64,000 bases of DNA from Deinandra increscens subsp. villosa (Eukaryota; Streptophyta; Magnoliopsida; Asterales; Asteraceae): contig JBCNJP010000018.1 in NCBI GenBank assembly GCA_039602395.1, positions 7,622,163-7,686,162 of the forward strand. Direction: 5' to 3'. A program made the position numbers and the translations under genes. Below the pieces are notes generated by a model. It was not told where the DNA came from. It was given only the letters and a program-made list of their open reading frames with translations, and made no database searches. This document shows positions 55,981 to 64,000 of this stretch, in pieces. The stretch's first letter is position 1. Each line of letters opens with the position of its first letter.

Positions 55981-57741
55981 TTAACTAGCTAATTTAAGTC
56001 CCATGCCCTCGGCATGCCTTTCAAGCTTCGGCCTCGACAAAGCTTTTGTGAAAGGATCAGCTAAGTTAATATCTGTGTGAACTTTGAGTAACTTGATTTC
56101 ACCTAGTTCGATCTGCTCACGAACATAGTGATATCTCCTGGCATAGTGTCTGGCGCCCTTCTGAACTCCAGGTTCTTTGGCAATGATCAATGCACCCGAG
56201 TTATCGCAGTACATGTCAATAGGCAAGTTACTTGTGGGGACAATGTCTAGCCCACTAATAAACTTCCTTATCCAGACAGCCTCCATTGCAGCTTCCGAAG
56301 CAGCAATGTACTCAGACTCTGTTGCAGACATAGCAACTGTGGTTTGTTTCTTGCTTTTCCAATCCACAGCGCCTCCATTCATAACGAAGACGTACCCAGA
56401 CTGAGACTTCGTGTCATCTCTATCAGTCTGAAATCCAGCATCACAGTATCCGGTCACTTTGAGCTCTTGATCTGGATTTCCCCCATATACCAAAAACAAA
56501 TCTCTAGTAGCCCGTAGGTACTTGAGAATGGTCTTAACAGCAGTCCAGTGACTTTCACCTGGATTCTGTTGATAACAGCTAACGATATTCTGCGCGAACG
56601 CTATATCAGGTCTAGTGCATCTCACCGCATACATTATAGAGCCTACAGCCAAAGCATAAGGGACTCTTTGCATACGCTTCACCTCATCAGGTGTAGAAGC
56701 ACCTTGTTTGACCGACAGACCAAGTCCTTCCTGCATAGGTACTATACCACGCTTGGAATTCTCCATCTTGAATCGCTTCAAGATCTTATCAATATAAGCA
56801 CTTTGACTTAGTCCAATCAACCGCTTAGTTCTATCTCTATAGATCTTGATTCCAAGAATGAATGCTGCTTCTCCCAAGTCTTTCATGGCAAAACACTTTC
56901 CAAGATAGGATTTTACATCTTGCAACATTGGAATGTGTTTTCCTATTATCAATATGTCATCTACATATAAGACAAGGAAAGTAACATTACTCCCACTAGC
57001 TTTGCGATATACACATGGCTCATCGGGATTCTGAACGAAACCAAACTTTTTGATTTCTTCATCAAACCGTTTATTCCAACTCCTCGATGCTTGCTTTAGT
57101 CCATAAATGGACCTTTGAAGCTTGCATACTTGGTTGGGATGTTTTGGATCAATGAACCCTTCAGGTTGATCCATATAGACTTCTTCATCCAAGTAACCAT
57201 TTAAGAAGGCAGTCTTAACATCCATTTGCCATATCTCAAAGTCATAGTACGCTGCTATGGCTAAGAGAATCCTAATAGCTCTAATGTCTGCTACTGGTGA
57301 AAAGGTCTCATCATAGTCAACGCCAAAACGTTGAGTATAACCTTTCGCCACGAGACGAGCTTTATAGGTGTGTACATTTCCATCCATGTCGGTCTTCTTC
57401 TTGAAGAGCCATTTACTCCCAACGGTTCTTGCGTTAGGAGGAAGATCAACCAGGGTCCAAACGTGGTTATCTTGCATGGATTTCATTTCCACATTCGCAG
57501 CTTCAAGCCATTTGTCAGATTCCGGATCTGATAATGCAGCTTTGAAGTTCGGAGGCTCATTGAGATCTCCTGATACGTTATCCTCGGATTCGACTAGACC
57601 AATCCATCTATCCGGATTACGTACGACCCTTTCGGATCTACGAAGTGGAATCGCAACATCATCGACTTGAGGTTCATCTCTTTGAACATTCCCCCCCCCC
57701 CCCAAGTTGATGATTGCTAGTTGTTTCAGAAGGTGACACAT
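55981..57741 (-). pseudogene. Copia reverse transcriptase and RNase H (second element)
   Basis: An open frame of about 586 codons covers the end of the integrase tail, the reverse transcriptase and the RNase H. Landmarks are KWLFKKKTDMDG (near residue 110), QMDVKTAFLNGYLDEEVYMDQPEG, IYGLKQASRSW, the active site YVDD (near 260), YAVRCTRPDIAFA, and the RNase H blocks TGYCDAGF and MYCDNSGAL. All catalytic residues visible to me are kept. The ATG at 57741 is not native: this is the second half of one polyprotein, cut from the first by a frame change. The 13-G run (57691-57703 on the plus strand) lies in this frame and is a likely slippage site. Confidence 0.88.
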
Positions 57742-57780
57742 CTTCTAGTAGTTCTACAATTCTCCCACTGTTCTCTTGAG

Positions 57781-59991
57781 CTATAAAATTCTTTTCAAGA
57801 ATTCAGCATATCGAGCAACACGAACAATGTTTTCTGAAGAATTATAGAAGTAGTAACCCATTGTTTCCTTTGGGTATCCCACGAAGATGCACTTAGTAGT
57901 CCTGGGTTGTAATTTGTCAGGCGTATCACGCTTCACAAGTGCCTCACATCCCCAGACTCTTAAGTAAGACAACACAGGGACTTCTCCATGCCATAATTGA
58001 TATGGTGTCTTTTCAACCTTCTTGGTTGGAACCATATTTAGAACGCGTACAGCGGTTTCTAGAGCAAAATCCCAAAATGATAATGGGAGAGTTGTAAGGT
58101 TCATCATCGACCTCACCATCTCTAGTAAGGTACGATTCCTCCTCTCAGACACTCCATTATGCTGAGGAGTATAAGGAGGAGTAAGCTGTTGGACAATTCC
58201 ACACGCTTTAAGATAATCCTTAAACTCTTGGCTTAGGTATTCTCCACCACGATCCGTTTTAAGGATCTTGATGGTCTTACCAAGTTGATTTTCAACTTCG
58301 TTCTTGAACTCTTTGAATGTTTCAAATACCTCATGTTTATGTTTAAGCAAGTAAACATAACCATAACGGCTGAAATCATCCGTGAAAGTTACGAAGTAGC
58401 TAGCACCTTTTCTTGACACATGTCTAAATGGGCCACATACATCGGTATGGATGAGTCCAAGTAGCTCTTTTGCCCTTTGCGGCTTGTTCGGAAAGGGTTT
58501 TCTTGTCATCTTTCCTGAGATACAGGAAACGCATTGATCAAATGATTCATCATTTGATTGTAAGATCCCTTCACGTTGAAGTCTTTCAATGCGATTTTTG
58601 CCAACATGGGCAAGACGACAGTGCCAAAGATAGGTAGAGTCCAAACTAGTTTTGGCTCGTTTGCTAACAGTGAACATTGAATTATTTGAAACACAACCAC
58701 GCATATCAATTTCATAAATGCCATCACAAGGAATAGCATCAAAATAATGAACATTATTTTTAGAAACTGAGATACCGATATCATTAAAAACATTAATGTA
58801 TCCTTGGTTTTTCAACAAAGAAACTGAAATAACACCTCTAGTGATAGAAGGCGCATAATGACAATTGTCTAATACAATACATAACCCAGAAGGCAGAATT
58901 AAATGAGATTCTCCTATAGCTTCCACAGTTGCTGGCAAACCATTTCCAACGAACAGCTGCAAAGCCCCAGGCTTCAGTTTCCTCCTCTTTCTAAGACCCT
59001 GTAACGAATTACAGATGTGAGTTCCACAGCCGGTGTCATACACCCATGAATCACTCTTAGAAAAGGAAAATAATTCAATTGTGAAGATACCTGAAGTACT
59101 AGTCCCACTAGTATTCTTTCTCGTCTTCATCAACTCAGCTAGGTAGGTAGGACAGTTCCTCTTCCAGTGTCCGACTTCACCACAATGGTGACAGATCTGG
59201 TCCTTAGCCTGATGCTCTTTAGGGGCCGGAGGGGTTTGCTTGGCTTTAGGGATATGGGCAACAGCCTTGCCTTTACCCTTGCCATCAATCTTGCCCTTCC
59301 CCTTTTGCGGTCGTTTAGCCTTTTGGATCTTACCCCCTTTGATCATAAGAACTTGGGGTGTTTCAGTGGCCTTTTTAGGAATCGTTTTTTCATACTCGAC
59401 AAGCATAGCATGAAGCTCAGGTATAGTCTTAGTCATACTATGCATGTTGTAGTTGCGCACAAAAGCCTCAAAATCCTTCGTAAGCGATTTGAGGATCATG
59501 CCAACTGCAACAGCACGATTATACCCATAATTGAGCGATTCCAATTTGTCAAAGTAGCTCTTCATCTTGAGCACATGACTACTGACTGATTTACCAGTTT
59601 CAAGCTTCAAGTCGTGGAGTTCCACAACTAGGTCGAACAATTCGACACCAACTTGTTTTTCATACATCTTCTTTAACTCTTTGATCATATCACAAGGTGT
59701 ATGAAATTCGTATTGCTTCTGAAGATCAGGAGTCATACTCGAGATCATCATACAAGCAACCTCATCGTATCTGATGTACTCTGCGTTGTAGAACGCTTTC
59801 TCTTGCTCAGAAGCATCAGCAGCTGGCTCGGTCGGCCAATGATGTTCAAGGACATCGGTCCTCCGTTCAACTCTAAGGACAATCCTCAGTTGACGGTACC
59901 AGTCATTGAAGTTAGATCCGTTCAGCTTTTCTCTTTCAAACATTTGACGAAAAGCATGACCAACATTGTTTTGAGGAGGGTTTGTTGCCAT
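57781..59991 (-). CDS. Copia gag, protease and integrase (second element)
   Basis: This frame of 736 codons starts MATNPPQNN. Residues about 15-215 are the gag domain; a CCHC zinc knuckle (CHHCGEVGHWKRNC) lies near 270; the protease has DTGCGTHI near 320; a zinc-binding H-H-C-C region (WHCRLAHVGKN ... CVSCISGK) near 455-495; and the integrase core has TDVCGPF, KTDRGGEY and GVSERRNRTLLE, giving the D, D and E residues. It ends early at 57781 after a one-base loss within EFL, about 40 bp before the next frame resumes. Apart from that and the G-run the polyprotein looks complete, so this is a fairly young copy. Confidence 0.88.
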   Translation of the reverse strand: MATNPPQNNVGHAFRQMFEREKLNGSNFNDWYRQLRIVLRVERRTDVLEHHWPTEPAADASEQEKAFYNAEYIRYDEVACMMISSMTPDLQKQYEFHTPCDMIKELKKMYEKQVGVELFDLVVELHDLKLETGKSVSSHVLKMKSYFDKLESLNYGYNRAVAVGMILKSLTKDFEAFVRNYNMHSMTKTIPELHAMLVEYEKTIPKKATETPQVLMIKGGKIQKAKRPQKGKGKIDGKGKGKAVAHIPKAKQTPPAPKEHQAKDQICHHCGEVGHWKRNCPTYLAELMKTRKNTSGTSTSGIFTIELFSFSKSDSWVYDTGCGTHICNSLQGLRKRRKLKPGALQLFVGNGLPATVEAIGESHLILPSGLCIVLDNCHYAPSITRGVISVSLLKNQGYINVFNDIGISVSKNNVHYFDAIPCDGIYEIDMRGCVSNNSMFTVSKRAKTSLDSTYLWHCRLAHVGKNRIERLQREGILQSNDESFDQCVSCISGKMTRKPFPNKPQRAKELLGLIHTDVCGPFRHVSRKGASYFVTFTDDFSRYGYVYLLKHKHEVFETFKEFKNEVENQLGKTIKILKTDRGGEYLSQEFKDYLKACGIVQQLTPPYTPQHNGVSERRNRTLLEMVRSMMNLTTLPLSFWDFALETAVRVLNMVPTKKVEKTPYQLWHGEVPVLSYLRVWGCEALVKRDTPDKLQPRTTKCIFVGYPKETMGYYFYNSSENIVRVARYAEFLKRIL

Positions 59992-61117
59992 CTACAAAAC
60001 AGATTAAGTTCAAAAATCAGTATTTTCGATAATCTTTTCCTTAATAAATTTAATTACCCATTGTTTAAACATTTTAAACAATTAAGCTTATTAAGGCTAG
60101 GATCCAATTGACATGCCATCATTTCATCAGTTGATCTGCTAGAAATGATGCATTCAAATGGTAAGTGACGATCACTAATTGTATTCCAAATACAATTCCT
60201 AGATTTTATGGGACCTACAACTTGCACCAAGTGATTTGTAGTCATGTTTCATCCCATCTTTTGCCACGGGCCAAGGGTCTCACCGCCTAGCTCGTTTTAA
60301 GTCGTCCAGCCAAGAATGCACAAATTGTCCACCATTGTGTACCAATGAGTGGGAATTTGTCATGCAAATGCCATTTTACCATTGTGTACCAATGAGTAAG
60401 ATGACATCCACAAGTGTCCTTTACAAGGTGGATGGCAAAGACTTAAGTTTGGATTGGGTCAAAACAATTTTGATGTGTTATCAAAAAGGTTATGTGTGAA
60501 GGTTCATGCATACCTTCACCACATAATATGTTTATAAAATTCTTAGTTTTGTCTTCCAAATCAAAAGAGCTCGGTAGCTCCATTTGCAACACACAAAGAA
60601 GCGTAGGGGTGAGGTTTGCAACTTTTGCAATTAAAAACCTACCCACTTTAGGGAAGCAGAGCGACCCGACTTATACCTCTCTTAGAGTGTGTTCAAATGG
60701 GTGAGCCGGTGTTTCTTTTGACTTTTAGGACACAAATTTTATTTTATAAACAAAATCATATTTCAATAGATTATATAGGCAAATTTCGATTTTCATAAAA
60801 CAAATTTGCAATAAACCTTTTATTATGTCACAATTATCAGATAATCACATAATTTTAGGGTTTCTAATTATCTAATATAATTTTAATTTAATCCTCTTTC
60901 ATTTAAGTAATAACCATGAACGATTTGCATGAAACATCATGGTTTTTACTTCTTTTTAACACTTTAAAATCTAAAGGTACAACATGTTGTTCATAACAAT
61001 TATCTAATAATAACAAAAACTTGGATTTAAAATTTTAGATCACAAAAATCAGATTTTAGAGCTAAAAATTAGGGTTTCCGATTCGGCAAGAGGTTTTCGA
61101 TTCATTATTTGAGTTTA
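59992..61117 (-). other. Leader of the second Copia element
   Basis: This 1.1-kb non-coding stretch lies before the gag start (to its right on the plus strand). It contains a direct repeat ACCATTGTGTACCAATGAGT (about 60331 and 60378). No primer-binding site or matching 5' LTR is present before the next LTR begins at 61118; they are either beyond the window or lost. Confidence 0.6.
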
Positions 61118-61622
61118 TGTAAGTCCCAAAACGATCCTTACACGATATCGACGATCAATCGAAGGTGCGGAATCCCTACGATTAATTGATTCAAGATGAG
61201 AAATAAATAAAACAATAAACACAATAATATGACTTAGAAAACCTGGTTGATGCACACGATTACAATTGATGAGAATCGTCTAGTACACCTCAGAGAATCT
61301 CGAATTCTCTATTTCTCTGGTCTCTCTCTAGAATGGCCAACCACTACAAAGTAGACTAGGGGATCCTATAAATAGGAATGGACAAGCTTGGTAAACAAGC
61401 CATCCAAAAACCCTAAAATACATCAAATTCCCGTATTGGACCCCATAGGCCCAATAAACTCCCTCTAAACACTTTCTAATTGAGCCCAAACATGTCTAAA
61501 ATGGCCCAGTGACCTAATATACCCATAACCCATCTAATTTTCACCTATTCTATCACATAGGCCTTCAAAATAGTCCGCCAAGTGATGATTTAATACACAA
61601 GCCACAAATCTTGGTCCTTACA
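61118..61622 (-). repeat. 3' LTR of a third Copia element (Sirevirus-like)
   Basis: This 505-bp LTR has exact 6-bp inverted ends (TGTAAG and CTTACA). On the minus strand a polypurine tract (AAGGGGAAGAT) directly precedes it (61623-61633). The body therefore extends to the right, and the element sits in the leader of the second Copia. Confidence 0.8.
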
Positions 61623-63724
61623 ATCTTCCCCTTGGCTTGTGCTATTAAATATCTTCTACTTTCAATCTTCAGACTCCAGTCTTCTCCTTGGCTTGAACAT
61701 GGGTTGGTGAAGATTCTTTTCTTCGATAATCTTCATTAGGCAACATGAACGACTTCTGGGAGATTTCTCTCAATCAGCATCAGCTTGGACTTCAAATGAT
61801 AAACAAGTAATGAAAGGAGGATTCTCATGCACTTGCTTCTTCTTGAAAACCGTTGAGTCCTTGCTGAATCATCAGTGACTGTCTTGACTTGCATGTGTCT
61901 TCAGAGGGCAAATTTTAAAAACCTCTGTCTTGGCATTCTTGAATTTCTTGTTGTGACTGCTCTGCATCTTTTCTTCAATTAGCTTCCCCTAAACTTGAGA
62001 ACGGTGTCTTTGGAAGCTTTACTTGAACAACCAACAAACTTCCCCTAAGCATTGGGTAAGTCCTTTTCCGGCTAGTTCTTCAACTTGATCAGCAACAACA
62101 ATGCATTGATCATCTGAGTCCTTGAATTTTCTTTTCCATGACATTTCATTTGCATTTAACCTGCCATACATGGAACAAACACTAACCAGCATATGATACC
62201 TGGTTACTGGGTTAGCAGGAGAACAACATTCTTAATCACAAACCCAAACATTGATTACTAGTTTCCTTTAAACACTTCCCCTGAACCCAATGACTCACTT
62301 CAAATTTTCTTCCCCTGAGATTCTGGAGGTGTGATACTTTCTTGCATAAAACCCATAAAAACTTATTACAAACCTTTAAATTAACCTGGCCATGGTTGAA
62401 AAAGAAAATAAATAAACAATAAAAACTTAAGATAACTCAAAAGAAAAATAAAAATAAAAACAAACATACCAAATTACTAAACGAGAGGGTTTCTATGGGA
62501 TCAAACCGTATGAATCTGACCAAGGAACCCTTTTCAGCTTCTGTTACTCATCCACGTCCAGGTGATTGCCAATATACTGATCCACTTTAAACTCTAACCT
62601 TTTTTCTTATTCAGGCTGTTTGTCACTTTATTATCTTTTAAAGTGCATTAATTATGAACAGCAAGTGGGTTTCAACAAATCCTAGGTACATGTTATTACA
62701 CACTATCAAGCACATAAATTCCCTACCACATATTTTCACAACCTGATCCAGAAGTTTGAAACTGAGCTCGAGACTTGGTTGAGAAGAGAAAGAATAGATC
62801 ACATAGATTTTTGGGTATAATATACAAAGTCAACTGAATTTTTGAAACATTTTTAATAATGCTCTCATCAGTGACAAAGGCTGAGGGATTTGGACTCTTG
62901 AGGGTCTCTTTTCTTGTGCTCTTTGGCATCTTTTGAGGTGTATACATGCATTTTTTTTTAATTTTTTTATTTTTAATTGCATATATTATTTATGATGATC
63001 TGTAAGCACGTATGTATGGACAACTCCAGGTCATTGCTCACGCAAAGTAGAGGAGAGCCTTACATACACTCGAAGCATCCCCAGGTCATTGCTCACGCAA
63101 AGCAGAGGGGACACCGGCTTTTTGAGCTCAATTTCACACTCTTGGAGACAAGCGTGTGTATCGGGAACTTGAACATGCAGTCAAATAGAAATGCAATTAA
63201 CCTAAGTGCTGTTACCCAACAAACTGCCATACGTTATCTTTAAGTGTGTAACGCATACCTTTTCAGATTTTAGAGCCGAGCCTACCAGCATATCACCATG
63301 GATCATGTCTTTCACATCTGCCTTACGCGTGTCAGCCATCTCCAAAACGGAAATTTATTTCACTTCCCACCTTCTCAAATACACAAACAAAAGATTAAAA
63401 ATTAAAAAACACAATTTAATTTTGAGGGGTCGACAATTTCATCTTTTCTATTCTTCCCCTTGCTTTTTGATTTTTAATAACAACACACATTTTTTTTTGA
63501 TTTTTTTTTTTGTGATATATTTTTTTAACACTCACTGACACAATACTAAATATGTACTAAAAACTGGCCAAACTAACCTTCAAAGTTTATCTTTTGAAAA
63601 CAAATCAGCCAAGAAACAAACAATTCAGACAGTGTTACCTTTACTGCTGATTTTCTCAGATTTACCTCTCACAAGGAAACATACCCTCCATTGAAATCTT
63701 CATGTCATGTGGTAGAGAGATGCC
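61623..63724 (-). mobile_element. Non-coding 3' region of the third Copia with repeated polypurine tracts
   Basis: On the minus strand AGGGGAAG occurs at plus-strand positions 61625, 61983, 62039, 62275, 62309 and 63453. Multiple polypurine tracts before the 3' LTR are a known Sirevirus trait. No integrase or reverse transcriptase can be found although gag/protease sequence starts right after, so a large internal deletion has removed them. A small direct repeat (CAGGTCATTGCTCACGCAAAG) lies at about 63028 and 63081. Confidence 0.65.
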
Positions 63725-64000
63725 TCCTATCCTGTGCCTGGAACAATCACTATCACAAACAAAGAAGGTTAATGAAAGTCCTCCTTGACTGTTCCTGCAC
63801 AAGATGAGAGATCAGTTAGCCATAGGTACCCAGGCCATTGTGGTTCTGGGTATACCTGAAGAATCAATGAAGGTTACTTCTTTTAAACACATGCCCTTTG
63901 AAAACTCAGGAGTTTGAGTTGCAGCTGCCTTTGATTTTGGTTTCCAAATACCAGATGATTTGAAAGTTGTTTTAGTCACCTTTGAAGTAGTGACTTTAGG
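63725..64000 (-). pseudogene. Gag end and protease start of the third Copia element
   Basis: On the minus strand the gag end (LGTYG- and AWVP-type blocks; KPKSK- and SKVTKTTF-like Lys/Ser-rich sequence from 64000) leads through an in-frame TGA into a protease-type CDSDCSRH motif (near 63745). This mirrors 14590-14700 of the first Copia. After CSRH the likeness stops, marking a deletion point. The rest of gag is beyond the window. Confidence 0.7.

Noticed and set aside
1..64000. CRISPR arrays, operons, ribosome binding sites, prophage
   Set aside because: Spliced genes, plant retroelements and SINEs show this is plant nuclear DNA. None of the direct repeats has the regular spacer structure of CRISPR.

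Overview
The window is nuclear plant DNA. Two host genes with many spliced introns sit in a dense, nested bed of retrotransposons. I think a eudicot of the daisy family (Asteraceae) is likely, from the style of the Copia and Gypsy elements, but I cannot prove this without a search.

Layout. 1-13744: a head-to-tail array of one Ty3/Gypsy-type LTR retrotransposon (internal tail, LTR, complete internal region, LTR) with almost identical repeats. It lies inside the integrase of a minus-strand, Sirevirus-like Ty1/Copia element (13745-18880). 18881-21264: PIF/Harbinger DNA-transposon material with an intact transposase gene. 21715-21820: a SINE just upstream of the TATA-like box of the first host gene. 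22141-32487: a 14-exon sterol 3-beta-glucosyltransferase gene (UGT80A type) whose exons add up to an unbroken 577-residue frame; its introns hold a solo LTR, a decayed Copia, a SINE and a Copia pol fragment. 33126-41144: LINE pieces, a Tourist-like MITE, a broken Copia, and a LINE split by a 2.6-kb solo LTR. 42297-45990: a five-exon GDSL esterase/lipase gene (370 residues), also with a SINE in an intron. 46381-51924: truncated retroposons, a 262-bp tandem array made from a LINE tail, a hAT-type MITE, and a Gypsy remnant flanked by a 140-bp duplication. 51925-61117: a nearly intact minus-strand Copia with another solo LTR inside its own LTR. 61118-64000: the 3' LTR and deleted body of a second Sirevirus-like element.

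Main observations. (1) The Gypsy-type LTRs carry tRNA-like cassettes with Pol III A and B boxes followed by T-run terminators: two per LTR in the array family and one, on the opposite strand, in the solo LTR at 37446-40084. (2) Three otherwise different LTR families share two non-coding blocks, a TAGATCTA palindrome and a CAAC/GTTG hairpin followed by a pyrimidine-rich stretch and CAG. (3) Several retroelement non-coding regions are built of short dispersed motifs (TCGTAAAC, GCGAAACT, ACTGTT/AACAGT hairpins). (4) Many insertions are dated or proved by exact target-site duplications, including two tiny poly(A) retroposons with 12-bp duplications, one of which has its empty site preserved in a second copy of the locus.

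The two host genes are unrelated in pathway (membrane sterol glycosylation and secreted lipid-ester hydrolysis). Nothing here suggests a cluster. Exon limits were set by eye from GT/AG sites, frame and family similarity.
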